A stretch of DNA of 64,000 bases from Acidimicrobiales bacterium mtb01. GTDB taxonomy: Bacteria > Actinomycetota > Acidimicrobiia > Acidimicrobiales > Ilumatobacteraceae. The stretch is from positions 1,103,501 through 1,167,500 of the forward strand of contig NBNI01000007.1 of the NCBI GenBank assembly GCA_004379135.1. The letters run 5' to 3'. Position 1 is the stretch's first letter. Each line of letters opens with the position of its first letter. Below the pieces are notes generated by a model. It did no database searches, was not told the DNA's origin, and was given only the letters and a program-made list of their open reading frames with translations. Positions 36,360-44,878 of this stretch are shown in pieces. The position numbers and the translations under genes are program-made.

Positions 36360-37325
36360 ATGTCGACTCCCCCCATCGTCGCCGAAGGTCTCGTTCGCCA
36401 TTTCGGGTCGGGCGACAAGGTGGTCAAGGCCGTCGATGGCGTCGATCTGATCGTGAACGACGGCGAGATCTTCGGCTTCCTCGGTCCGAATGGTGCCGGC
36501 AAGAGCACGACCGTCCGTGTCCTCACCACGCTTCTCAAGCCGACGGCCGGTCGCGCCACCGTGGCCGGATACGACGTCGCGACCCAGGCCGACCAGGTGC
36601 GCCGATCGATCGGAGTGGCTCTTCAGGATGCGGCCATCGATCCGCTCATGACCGGACGCGAGCTCCTCGCACTGCAGAGCGTGTTGTATGGATTGCCCAA
36701 GGCGCGCGCGACGAACAGAAGCGATGAACTCCTCGAGCGGGTGGGCCTCACCGCAGCCGCCGATCGCCGAGTGGGCACGTATTCGGGCGGCATGCGCCGT
36801 CGTCTCGATCTGGCTCTGTCGCTGGTTCACGAACCGAGCGTTCTCTTCCTCGACGAACCGACCACTGGTCTCGATCCGATGAGTCGCCTCACGTTGTGGG
36901 AGGAAGTCCGCCGACTGAACCGCGAAGGCACGACCGTACTGCTCACCACGCAGTATCTGGAGGAGGCCGACCAGTTGGCCGATCGCGTGGCCATCATCGA
37001 CCACGGCCACATCGTGCGCCAGGGCGTGCCCCGCGATCTCAAAGCCGCGGTCGGCGCCCCCACGTTGTTGATCGACGTCGCCGAGACGCAATCGTCGGCC
37101 GCTCGGAACGTGTTGACCCGCTTCGGAGATCTGCGACCCACGTCGGAGGGAACGCTCGGTGTCGGACTTCGCGACGGAGCTTCGGCGGTGGCCGCGGTCA
37201 TCCGCGCCCTCGATGACGAGGGCATCCACGTGCGTCATCTCGAACTCAACGAACCAAGCCTCGACGACGTCTTCGCCGAGGCGACCGGTCACCGCCTGGA
37301 AGGCGCCGAGGCTCCAAAGCAATGA
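36360..37325 (+). CDS. ABC-2 exporter ATP-binding protein (DrrA family)
   Basis: A 321-residue ATPase. Walker A GPNGAGKST (about residues 45-53), Q-loop VALQDAAIDPLMTG, signature YSGGMRRRLDLALSL, Walker B LFLDEPTTGLDP and H-loop in LLTTQYLEEADQ, with a DrrA-type C-terminal domain (about 225-321) ending in LNEPSLDDVFAEATGHRLE. These features match drug, polyketide or glycolipid exporters. The two permease genes follow with 4-nt overlaps, making a complete exporter. The substrate cannot be told. Confidence 0.93.
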   Translation: MSTPPIVAEGLVRHFGSGDKVVKAVDGVDLIVNDGEIFGFLGPNGAGKSTTVRVLTTLLKPTAGRATVAGYDVATQADQVRRSIGVALQDAAIDPLMTGRELLALQSVLYGLPKARATNRSDELLERVGLTAAADRRVGTYSGGMRRRLDLALSLVHEPSVLFLDEPTTGLDPMSRLTLWEEVRRLNREGTTVLLTTQYLEEADQLADRVAIIDHGHIVRQGVPRDLKAAVGAPTLLIDVAETQSSAARNVLTRFGDLRPTSEGTLGVGLRDGASAVAAVIRALDDEGIHVRHLELNEPSLDDVFAEATGHRLEGAEAPKQ

Positions 37326-38107
37326 CACTCGCTCTCGCGACCCGCCACACCGCGTGGCTCACGTACCGGAGCGTGCTCGGGCGATTGCGTCAACCGGCCG
37401 CCCTCACTCCTTCGTTCGTGTTCCCCCTCTTCTTCGCGGCCCTCGGAAGTGCGAGTTTCAGCCGAATCGCCGAGCGACCCGATTTCCAGGAGATTGCGTC
37501 GTCCTTCCTGAATTACGCGGTGGCCGGTGCGGTGGCCCAAGGGGTTCTGTTCGCATCCACCTCGGCGGCCGGTGACTTGGCCACCGACATCGAACAAGGA
37601 TTCTTCGAGCGACTTCTCGCTTCACCCGTGTCACGAACGTCCATCCTCCTCGGCCGCCTCGGGAGCGCGATGGTGGTCGCCGTCGTCCAGGTGACGGTCT
37701 TCCTGGGAATCTTCATGGCATTCGGGGCACGCATCGAAAGCGGGCCCATCGGCTTCATCGGACTGGTCGGATCCGGAGCGCTCCTGTCGCTCGCCATCGG
37801 TGGTCTCATGTCGGGAATGGCCATCAGATCCGGAAGTCCCGAGGTGGTCCAGGGTTCGTTCCCGTTGGTGTTCGCGCTCATGTTCTTGTCGTCGGCGTTC
37901 TTCCCGCGCCGCTACATGACCGGCTGGTACCGCACCGTCGCCGACTGGAATCCGCTCTCGCACATCGTCGAGGGGATGCAGGGCTTCATGAATCAGCCCC
38001 TGGCCGCCGACATGTTCTGGCGGTCGTGGCTGATCCCGCTCGGTCTCGCCATCGTGAGCATCGCCTTCGGACTGCGCGCTCTGTCCAAGCGACTGGCGGC
38101 GCTGTGA
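37322..38107 (+). CDS. ABC-2 type permease (first)
   Basis: A 261-residue membrane protein of the DrrB/ABC-2 type with six predicted helices, for example AALTPSFVFPLFFAALGSAS, VTVFLGIFMAFG, GSGALLSLAIGGLMSGMAIR, SFPLVFALMFLSSAFFPRRY and SWLIPLGLAIVSIAFGLRAL. The conserved turn VADWNPLSHIVEGM is present. The start overlaps the ATPase gene (ATGA) and the stop overlaps the second permease (GTGA). Confidence 0.9.
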   Translation: MTLALATRHTAWLTYRSVLGRLRQPAALTPSFVFPLFFAALGSASFSRIAERPDFQEIASSFLNYAVAGAVAQGVLFASTSAAGDLATDIEQGFFERLLASPVSRTSILLGRLGSAMVVAVVQVTVFLGIFMAFGARIESGPIGFIGLVGSGALLSLAIGGLMSGMAIRSGSPEVVQGSFPLVFALMFLSSAFFPRRYMTGWYRTVADWNPLSHIVEGMQGFMNQPLAADMFWRSWLIPLGLAIVSIAFGLRALSKRLAAL

Positions 38108-38883
38108 CGGCAACTCTCCACGAGCCGAAGACCACCATGGTCATCGCGGCCACCGTTCGGCGAACACTGCTCCGCGTTCGGCGAATGCCCGCGGCGTTCG
38201 TTCCATCGATGATCATGCCGGTGTTCCAACTGATCGCCTTCTCGGGGGCCTTCGGAGCAGCCGTGAAGTTCACGGGCATCAAGAACGCGATGGATTGGTA
38301 CGTTCCGTTGAACGCCGTCCAGGGGGCCAGTTTCGGCGCGATGGGTGTGAGCTTCGGTCTCATCAACGACATGCAGACGGGGTTCTTCGATCGTCTGCTG
38401 ATGGCCCCGACCAAGAGATGGTCGCTGGTCGTCGGGCCGATGGCGGGTGCGCTCGTGCGCGCGGTCCTGCCCGTCGCCCTGGTGTTCGTGGTCGGATTCA
38501 TCGGCGGAATGAACCTTCCCGGCGGTCCGCTGGCCATCGTCACCATCCTGATCGCGGCGATCGGAGTCGCACTCGTTGCGTCGGCCTTCGCCCTGGGACT
38601 CACGTTCAGGATGCGGAACATGGGTGCGGCCACGCTGACCCAGTTCGCGGTCTTCTTCACGATCTTCTTGTCGACGTCGCAGGTTCCGCTGGCCGCGATG
38701 AGCGGCTGGCTCCATGCCGTCGCTCGCGTGAACCCGATGACCAATGTTCTTCGGCTTGCTCGTCAGGGACTGCTCGGCGAAGTCACGTGGTCGGGCACGT
38801 GGGGCGGACTGGTCGCACTGGGCGGAATGCTCATCGCGGCGACGTGGTTCGCGTTGTCGGGCCTCAAGTCGCTCGAGAAGTGA
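38104..38883 (+). CDS. ABC-2 type permease (second)
   Basis: A 259-residue paralogue of the first permease, with the same six-helix plan (AFVPSMIMPVFQLIAFSGAF, GPMAGALVRAVLPVALVFVV, TILIAAIGVALVASAFALGL, FAVFFTIFLSTSQVPLAAM) and the ABC-2 turn VARVNPMTNVLRLARQGL. Two different permeases with one ATPase suggest a heterodimeric channel. GTG 38104 overlaps the preceding stop. Its end overlaps the convergent LarA-like gene by 20 nt. Confidence 0.9.
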   Translation: MTATLHEPKTTMVIAATVRRTLLRVRRMPAAFVPSMIMPVFQLIAFSGAFGAAVKFTGIKNAMDWYVPLNAVQGASFGAMGVSFGLINDMQTGFFDRLLMAPTKRWSLVVGPMAGALVRAVLPVALVFVVGFIGGMNLPGGPLAIVTILIAAIGVALVASAFALGLTFRMRNMGAATLTQFAVFFTIFLSTSQVPLAAMSGWLHAVARVNPMTNVLRLARQGLLGEVTWSGTWGGLVALGGMLIAATWFALSGLKSLEK

Positions 38884-40144
38884 CCGCCGCGCCCGGTGGC
38901 AGTTCGCTCAGCAACGCGTCGGACACCCAGCACGAGGTGAGGTGCAGCGTCGACTTGATGCGCACCACTCGCTTCGACTCGGTGACAGCTCGCCCGCACA
39001 TCGACAGTGCCGCTTTGATGCACGCTTCGTCATCGGCGAGCACCATGGGCATACGGCTGCGCCGAACACCCGACGGACCGGCCGTGAAGCAATTGACGTA
39101 GGTCTTCTGCCAGTCGATCTTCTCGGCCAGCCGAACCGGGATGAAGTCGGCGAGTCCGATGCCGAGCAGATTGCCCGCCGACACGTCGGTGATGTCGAGG
39201 AGGACGATGGTCGCAATCCGCGGCTTTTCCGGATCGGCGAGGCCGTGCACCCAGAACCGTCCGGTGACGTTCGGGTCCATGCCGGTTCCGGAGATGTCCT
39301 TGCCCGCTCGCTCGACGATGAGCACGTCGATCTCGTCGAAAGGCAGCGGCGGCACGAGTGTGCGGGCCAGTTCGGCCAGTTCGGTTTCGCGCGCACCGCC
39401 CACGTCGGATGCGGTGAGTCCGGCGACGCGAACCACGTCGCCCGACGCCGACTCGACCGACGCCACACCACCGAGCAACCGGCCCGTGGCCCGCAGAGCG
39501 GTGATACCGGCGTACAAACGCTCGCGCATCTCCTCGGGTCCGCACGAGTGGATCTGGGCGGCGCCCGGCTGCTTTCCGAAACCGACCACGGCCATCTTCG
39601 TGCAGCCGCTCTCGATCGGACCCTTGAAGCACGTGTGCGGCTTCATCCGGTTGACCGGAAGGATTCGATCGGCCGCGGCCGCGTACTCGTCGAGAAAGAT
39701 CGGCATCCCACCCGGAGTGCGCGCCACTTCGACGGTCTTCATCGTCGCGCGAATCTCTGCTCCGACCGCTTCCTCCGTCATTCCGAGCGAGCGGAGCATC
39801 GCGATCTGTCCCTCGGCGGTGGCGCCACCGTGACTTCCCATCGCGGGCACCACGAACGGCTCGGCACCGAGGGCACGCAGGCCGGTCACCGCACCGCGCA
39901 GCATCTCGACGCGCTGAGACAGTCCCCGACTACCTCCGCCGACCGCGACCGTCATTCCCTTGTGCACGTCGGCCGCCAAACGACTCACGACTTCGTCGTG
40001 CACCGCTCGCTCGACGTCGACGACCGTTTCGGGGTTCGGTATCGGAAGCCGAACCTGATGCATCGACGGAACCGTCAGCAACGGATCGAACGGCAGATCG
40101 ACACCGGCGCTCAACTGCTGCCACGACGACTGCGATCCGGCCAT
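38864..40144 (-). CDS. LarA-like lactate racemase domain protein
   Basis: A 426-residue protein with the LarA N-terminal (DUF2088) domain: [48 protein letters not shown] and [13 protein letters not shown] are the family landmarks, and the C-terminal half has [20 protein letters not shown]. True LarA uses a nickel-pincer cofactor made by LarBCE, none of which are seen here, so this is more likely an uncharacterised relative. It runs opposite to its neighbours and is divergent from the BtuF-like gene with a 15-nt gap. Confidence 0.75.
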   Translation of the reverse strand: MAGSQSSWQQLSAGVDLPFDPLLTVPSMHQVRLPIPNPETVVDVERAVHDEVVSRLAADVHKGMTVAVGGGSRGLSQRVEMLRGAVTGLRALGAEPFVVPAMGSHGGATAEGQIAMLRSLGMTEEAVGAEIRATMKTVEVARTPGGMPIFLDEYAAAADRILPVNRMKPHTCFKGPIESGCTKMAVVGFGKQPGAAQIHSCGPEEMRERLYAGITALRATGRLLGGVASVESASGDVVRVAGLTASDVGGARETELAELARTLVPPLPFDEIDVLIVERAGKDISGTGMDPNVTGRFWVHGLADPEKPRIATIVLLDITDVSAGNLLGIGLADFIPVRLAEKIDWQKTYVNCFTAGPSGVRRSRMPMVLADDEACIKAALSMCGRAVTESKRVVRIKSTLHLTSCWVSDALLSELPPGAAVTSRAT

Positions 40145-40159
40145 GCCACATCGTGCCAG

Positions 40160-41059
40160 ATGGCCTACGCTCCGCGCGTGCGCATCGTGTCGCTGCTCCC
40201 CTCCACCACCGAGATCGTGTTCGAACTCGGGCTGGCCGACGATCTGCTCGGCGTCACGTTCGAATGCAATTTCCCTCCCGAGGCGCGAGCCGGCCGGGAG
40301 ATCGTGGTCGGCGGCATGGACACGAAGCACCTCACGCCGCTCGAGATCGACCAGTTGGTGCGCGTGCGACTCGCGCGCGGCGACGAGTTGTACCGCCTCG
40401 ACGAAGATGCTCTCTCGCGCTGCGACCCCGATCTCATCTTGAGCCAGGACCTGTGTCGAGTGTGCGCGGTTCCGAGTGGCGACGTCGACGAGGCGGTCGC
40501 CCGTCTGAACTGCCGGGCGCAGGTTCTCCAGATCGATCCGCAGACCCTCGACGAGGTGATCGCATCGGTTCTCACCGTGGCCGAGGCGGCGGGAGTTCCC
40601 GAACGCGGTCGTGCGCTCGTCGATGCCCTCGACCAACGGCTCACGCGCCTGGCCGCCCAAGTCGCCGGTCGCCGACGTCCCCGGGTCTTCGTTCTGGAGT
40701 GGATCGACCCGGCGTTCCTCGGTGGCCACTGGGTACCCGATGTGATTGCCGCCGCCGGTGCCGAACCCGTTCTGACCCGTCCCGGCCAGAAGTCGATTCC
40801 CGTCTCGTGGGACGACATCGCGGCGGCCGCACCCGAGCACGTGGTCGTCTCACCGTGCGGCTACGGCCTGGACGGCGCGGCCGACCAGGCCCGGACCGTG
40901 CTCGACCTCCTGCCGGCCGATGCGTCCGTCTGGGCGATCGATGCCGATGCGGTCATGGTTCGGCCCGGTCCCCGTCTCGTCGACGGGGCCGAGGCCCTGG
41001 CGGCGGCGTTCCACGGGATCGGACCGCTGCCCGACCGGATCATTCGCCGACTGCGCTGA
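40160..41059 (+). CDS. BtuF-like cobalamin-binding fold protein without signal peptide
   Basis: A 299-residue member of the helical-backbone metal-receptor superfamily (BtuF/FepB fold). Landmarks: [20 protein letters not shown] at the start, [34 protein letters not shown] and [20 protein letters not shown]. No signal peptide or lipobox is present, and no permease or ATPase is adjacent, so it is probably cytosolic rather than part of a vitamin B12 importer. The paired cysteines (DLCRVCAV) might bind a metal. GTG 40178 is a second possible start. Confidence 0.8.
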   Translation: MAYAPRVRIVSLLPSTTEIVFELGLADDLLGVTFECNFPPEARAGREIVVGGMDTKHLTPLEIDQLVRVRLARGDELYRLDEDALSRCDPDLILSQDLCRVCAVPSGDVDEAVARLNCRAQVLQIDPQTLDEVIASVLTVAEAAGVPERGRALVDALDQRLTRLAAQVAGRRRPRVFVLEWIDPAFLGGHWVPDVIAAAGAEPVLTRPGQKSIPVSWDDIAAAAPEHVVVSPCGYGLDGAADQARTVLDLLPADASVWAIDADAVMVRPGPRLVDGAEALAAAFHGIGPLPDRIIRRLR

Positions 41060-41060
41060 C

Positions 41061-41117
41061 GGGTCGCGACCCGGGGGATCCGCCTCGTCCGTTGTGCCGC
41101 GCCCCAGGCCATGGGGC
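41061..41117 (+). terminator. Palindromes between the BtuF-like and CoxS-like genes
   Basis: A perfect 12-nt palindrome GGGTCGCGACCC (41061-41072) directly follows the BtuF-like stop, and GCCCCA-GGCCA-TGGGGC (41101-41117) forms a 6-bp hairpin with a 5-nt loop. Either could end the transcript; a regulator site for the CoxS-like gene is the other reading. I see no riboswitch consensus. Confidence 0.35.
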
Positions 41118-41172
41118 AGACTGGGGATTCACCCGCCACGGTCATCGCGGTGGGTCGCCAAAGGGGGTATCC

Positions 41173-41631
41173 GTGCAAATCCGTGTCACCGTGAACGGCG
41201 TCGAGCACGTGTCCGACGTCGAGCCCAGAACTCTCCTCGTGCAGTACGTGCGCGAGGCACTCGGCCTCACCGGCACCAACGTCGGTTGCGACACGTCGTC
41301 GTGCGGCGCGTGCAGTCTGCATGTCGACGGCGAAGCGGTGAAGAGTTGCACTCTTCTCGCCGTGCAGGCCGACGGCGCGAAGGTCACCACCATCGAGGGC
41401 CTCGCTGGCAAGGACGGCTCGCTGCATCCGATGCAGAAGGCGTTCATGGAGAACCACGGCTTGCAGTGCGGATACTGCACACCGGGCATGGTCATGGCCG
41501 CGACGTCGCTCCTGAAGGAAATCCCCAACCCCACCGAAGAAGACGTGCGCATCGGACTCGAGGGCAACCTCTGCCGGTGCACCGGCTACCACAACATCGT
41601 GAAGGCCGTTCTGGCCTGCGCAGGGAAGTGA
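41173..41631 (+). CDS. CoxS-like [2Fe-2S] subunit
   Basis: A 152-residue iron-sulfur subunit of a molybdenum hydroxylase. The plant-type cluster ligands are [12 protein letters not shown] (first cluster, with a fourth Cys in VKSC) and the second cluster ligands are LQCGYCTPG and [12 protein letters not shown]. It passes electrons from the Mo site to FAD. GTG 41173 has AAGGGGGT 6 nt upstream. The CoxM-like gene follows after 7 nt. The matching CoxL-like gene is upstream at 34018. Confidence 0.92.
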   Translation: MQIRVTVNGVEHVSDVEPRTLLVQYVREALGLTGTNVGCDTSSCGACSLHVDGEAVKSCTLLAVQADGAKVTTIEGLAGKDGSLHPMQKAFMENHGLQCGYCTPGMVMAATSLLKEIPNPTEEDVRIGLEGNLCRCTGYHNIVKAVLACAGK

Positions 41632-41638
41632 GTCGACG

Positions 41639-42463
41639 ATGATTCCCGCAGCTTTCGATTACGTCCGGGCCGGATCGGCCGCCGAAGCAATCTCGCTCAT
41701 CGGTCAGCACGGATCCGACGCCAAGTTCCTCGCCGGCGGACACAGCCTGCTTCCGCTCATGAAGTTGCGCCTCGCCCAGCCGTCGGTCCTGGTCGACATC
41801 GGCCGCGTGAAGGACCTCTCTTACATCAAGGACGCCGGCGATCACATCGCGATCGGTGCGCTCACTCGCCACATGGATGTCGAGAAGTCGTCGGTGCTCG
41901 CTCAACATGCACCGCTGCTGGCCCACGCGGCCGGCCACGTGGGCGACCCGCAGGTCCGCCACCGCGGCACCATCGGCGGTTCGATCGCCCACGCCGATCC
42001 GGCGTCCGACCTCCCCGCCACCACCCTGGCCCTCGGCGCGACCTACGTCGTGCAAGGCCCCAAGGGGACGCGCGAGATCAAGGCCAGCGACTTCTACGTC
42101 GGTTTCCTCGAGTCGGCTCTCGCACCCGATGAGATGCTCACCGAGATCCGCGTGCCGAAGATGAACGGTGCCGGCTGGAGCTTCCAGAAGTTCAATCGTC
42201 GCGCTCAGGACTGGGCGATCGTCGGTGTCGCCGCATGGCGTCGCAACGGGGACTCCGGAGTCGCTCTCGTGAACATGGGCCAGACGCCCGTGCTCGCGTC
42301 GAGCGTGAGCGGCGCGCTCAAGAGCGGTGCATCGATTGCCGATGCCGCCGAACTGGCCGTCGCCGAGGCGTCGCCGAGCGCCGACAACAACGCGAGCGTC
42401 GAATACCGCACGCACCTGGCCAAGGTGCTCGTGCGTCGCGCGCTTGAACAAGCCAGCGCCTGA
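41639..42463 (+). CDS. CoxM-like FAD-binding subunit
   Basis: A 274-residue FAD-binding subunit. FAD motifs: DAKFLAGGHSLLPLMKLRLA (AGGHS loop) and the second, RHRGTIGGSIAHADPASDLP (TIGGSIAHADP). The C-terminal CO_deh_flav_C domain starts near residue 175 and includes QKFNRRAQDWAIVGVAA. It accepts electrons from CoxS and passes them to a quinone or other acceptor. Confidence 0.92.
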   Translation: MIPAAFDYVRAGSAAEAISLIGQHGSDAKFLAGGHSLLPLMKLRLAQPSVLVDIGRVKDLSYIKDAGDHIAIGALTRHMDVEKSSVLAQHAPLLAHAAGHVGDPQVRHRGTIGGSIAHADPASDLPATTLALGATYVVQGPKGTREIKASDFYVGFLESALAPDEMLTEIRVPKMNGAGWSFQKFNRRAQDWAIVGVAAWRRNGDSGVALVNMGQTPVLASSVSGALKSGASIADAAELAVAEASPSADNNASVEYRTHLAKVLVRRALEQASA

Positions 42464-42486
42464 CCCGGCGTCGCGCTTTCCACCGT

Positions 42487-42492
42487 TAGCCT
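42487..42492 (+). promoter_or_regulatory. -10 box (TAGCCT) for the PAP2-family gene
   Basis: TAGCCT ends 8 nt before GTG 42501, consistent with a leaderless mRNA. Confidence 0.45.
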
Positions 42493-42500
42493 CGCCAGTC

Positions 42501-43424
42501 GTGCGAGGTTGGCCCCTGCTCCGCAACGCCCTCCTGGTGGCGTACGTCGGCGCGTTCATCTGGTCGTTCAACCACAACGGTCTTCCCATCGCGCGCATGG
42601 CCGTCCTGGGGTGGGTCGCCGCCGCCTTCGTGATCGGCAACATGGGCAAGTCGTGGGGATCGCAGACGCGGATGGTGCGCGACCTCGCCCTCTACGGCGC
42701 GATGTGGATCTCGTACGACTACAGCCGCGGCATCGCCGACACGCTCGGCTTTCCGTTGCAGGTCCAGACGCCCTACAACCTCGATCGCATCCTGTTCTTC
42801 GGCAACGATCCGATCCGATGGATGCAGGATCAATTCCTGCGCTCCGACGTGCGCTGGTACGACGTGCTGTTCTCGATCGTTTACTTCACGCACTTCTTCC
42901 TGCCTGTCGCGGCGTCGGTCTACCTCTGGATCCGCTGGCGCGACGAGTGGCTCCGATACATCCGACGTTTCGCCACCGTGCTCTTCGTCGGGGTCGCCAC
43001 GTTCGTGGTGCTGCCGACCGCTCCCCCGTGGATGGCCGCGAGCGAGAAGTACTCGTACCAGATCACCGAGCCGTACGCGCGCACGACCGGGCGCGGCTGG
43101 ACCGAACTCGGACTCGAGACGGTGACGAACGTCCTCATTCGCGGTCGGCAGTGGGCCAATCCCACCGCGGCGTTTCCTTCGTTGCACGCGGCTTTCGCGC
43201 TGTTCGTGGTGATGTTCTTCTGGGATCGCTTCCCCCGCCGATGGATGCGCTGGGCCGCCGCGTCGTTCCCGATCCTCATGGCACTGAGCCTCGTCTACTT
43301 CGCCGAGCATTACGTGGTCGACGTGCTCGCCGGCTGGCTCCTCGTGGTCGGGTCGTTCTGGTTCTGGGGCCGTTGGGAGCGACGGCGAATGCCCGAAGCC
43401 GAACGGGAGCCCGTACTAACCTGA
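42501..43424 (+). CDS. PAP2-family integral membrane phosphatase/phosphotransferase
   Basis: A 307-residue polytopic protein of the PAP2_3 type, similar in layout to inositol phosphoceramide synthases and actinobacterial relatives. Helices include LLVAYVGAFIWSF, MAVLGWVAAAFVIGNMG, FATVLFVGVATFVVLP and ILMALSLVYFAEHYVVDVLA. The active site is NPTAAFPSLHAAFALF (PSxH motif) and YFAEHYVVDVLAGW (His and Asp). It would act on a lipid phosphate or transfer a phospho-alcohol at the membrane. Substrate unknown. Confidence 0.8.
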   Translation: MRGWPLLRNALLVAYVGAFIWSFNHNGLPIARMAVLGWVAAAFVIGNMGKSWGSQTRMVRDLALYGAMWISYDYSRGIADTLGFPLQVQTPYNLDRILFFGNDPIRWMQDQFLRSDVRWYDVLFSIVYFTHFFLPVAASVYLWIRWRDEWLRYIRRFATVLFVGVATFVVLPTAPPWMAASEKYSYQITEPYARTTGRGWTELGLETVTNVLIRGRQWANPTAAFPSLHAAFALFVVMFFWDRFPRRWMRWAAASFPILMALSLVYFAEHYVVDVLAGWLLVVGSFWFWGRWERRRMPEAEREPVLT

Positions 43425-43442
43425 CCACCGAGAGGTGAACCT

Positions 43443-44876
43443 GTGAGCAGCGTGGGCGACGAAGGCGAATTCGACCCACGGCACCTCGATGCGATCGCCG
43501 ACGCCGATCCTTACCCGTATTGGTACGAGGATGCCGACGAGCCCGAGACGAACCCCATGCTCGTGCGCACCGAGACGTGCGATCTGTGCATCGTGGGCGG
43601 CGGCTACACCGGGCTCTGGACGGCCATCATCGCCAAGGAACGCGACCCTTCGCGCGACGTTGTCCTGATCGAGGCGCACGAGATCGGCTCGGCGGCCAGC
43701 GGACGCAACGGCGGCTTCATGGATGCGTCGCTCACGCACGGGGTCGCCAACGGTCAGGAACGCTTTCCCGACGAACTGCCGCTGCTCGAAGAACTCGGTC
43801 TCGACAATCTCAACCAGATCGAGGCCGCGATCAAGCGCTACGGCATCGATTGCGACTACGAACGCACCGGTGTCATCGACGTGGCCTACGACTCGCACGC
43901 GCCGAGTTACCTCGACGAACTGCGCGACGATTTCCAGCAACTTCGGTCGTTGGGCCAGAAGGTTTCGTGGCTCGACCGCGACCAGATGCGCGCCCAGGTC
44001 GACTCGCCCACCTACACGGGCGGCCTGTGGCACCACGATCGCGCCGCCATCGTCGATCCGGCCCGGCTGGCCTGGGGACTGAAAGCGGCCGCCGAGTCGC
44101 TCGGTGTGCGGATCTACGAGGACACCAAGGCCAACAGCATCGAACGCGACGGGGTGGGCATCATGGTGCACACGCCACTCGGCCGTGTTCGCGCCGGCAA
44201 GGTGGCCTTGGCCACCAATGCGTTCAAGCCTCTCCTGCGCCGCCTTCGCCACTACATCGTGCCGGTGTACGACTACTGCATGGTCACCGAACCGCTCACC
44301 GACGAGCAGTTGAGCCGCATCGGCTGGAAGAACCGCCAGGGTCTCTCCGACATCCCGAATCAGTTCCACTACTACCGACTCACCCAGGACAACCGCATCC
44401 TGTGGGGTGGCTACGACGCGGTGTACTTCTTCCGGGGCAAGATCAGTGTGGAGCAGGAGAGCCGACCCGAATCGTGGGCGCGACTCAGCACGCACTTCTT
44501 CCGGACGTTCCCGCAACTCGACGACGTGCGGTTCTCGCACGCATGGGGCGGGGCGATCGACACCTGTTCGCGTTTCTGCGTGTTCTGGGGCCGCGCCCTC
44601 GGCGGTCGCGCCGCCTACGCCCTCGGCTACACCGGCCTCGGCACGGCGTCATCGCGATTCGGCGGCGAAGTGATGCTCGATCTCCTCGACGGAAAGCGTT
44701 CGGTGGCCACCCAGACCGACTTCGTGAAGGACAAGCCGGTTCCGTTCCCGCCCGAGCCGTTCAAGTTCATCGGCATCCAAGCCACGCGCTGGAGTCTCGA
44801 TCACGAGGACAAGACGGGAAAGCGCAACATGTGGCTGCGCACACTCGATCGTCTCGGACTCGGCTTCGACACCTGA
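43443..44876 (+). CDS. FAD-dependent oxidoreductase (DAO/gamma-glutamylputrescine-oxidase-like)
   Basis: A 477-residue flavoenzyme. The N-terminal dinucleotide fold is DLCIVGGGYTGLWTAIIAKE (about 40-60), followed by EAHEIGSAASGRNGGFMDAS, the SGRNGG turn that positions FAD in the DAO family, and the C-terminal ALGYTGLGTASSRFGGEVML. It probably oxidises an amine or amino acid and yields H2O2. GTG 43443 has AGAGGT at a normal distance and TAACCT at 43417-43422 as -10 box. Confidence 0.85.
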   Translation: MSSVGDEGEFDPRHLDAIADADPYPYWYEDADEPETNPMLVRTETCDLCIVGGGYTGLWTAIIAKERDPSRDVVLIEAHEIGSAASGRNGGFMDASLTHGVANGQERFPDELPLLEELGLDNLNQIEAAIKRYGIDCDYERTGVIDVAYDSHAPSYLDELRDDFQQLRSLGQKVSWLDRDQMRAQVDSPTYTGGLWHHDRAAIVDPARLAWGLKAAAESLGVRIYEDTKANSIERDGVGIMVHTPLGRVRAGKVALATNAFKPLLRRLRHYIVPVYDYCMVTEPLTDEQLSRIGWKNRQGLSDIPNQFHYYRLTQDNRILWGGYDAVYFFRGKISVEQESRPESWARLSTHFFRTFPQLDDVRFSHAWGGAIDTCSRFCVFWGRALGGRAAYALGYTGLGTASSRFGGEVMLDLLDGKRSVATQTDFVKDKPVPFPPEPFKFIGIQATRWSLDHEDKTGKRNMWLRTLDRLGLGFDT

Positions 44877-44878
44877 CG

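Noticed and set aside
40060-41172. Cobalamin riboswitch or B12 transport operon around the BtuF-like gene
   Set aside because: I see no B12-box-like consensus, no BtuC/BtuD genes and no signal peptide in the BtuF-like protein.
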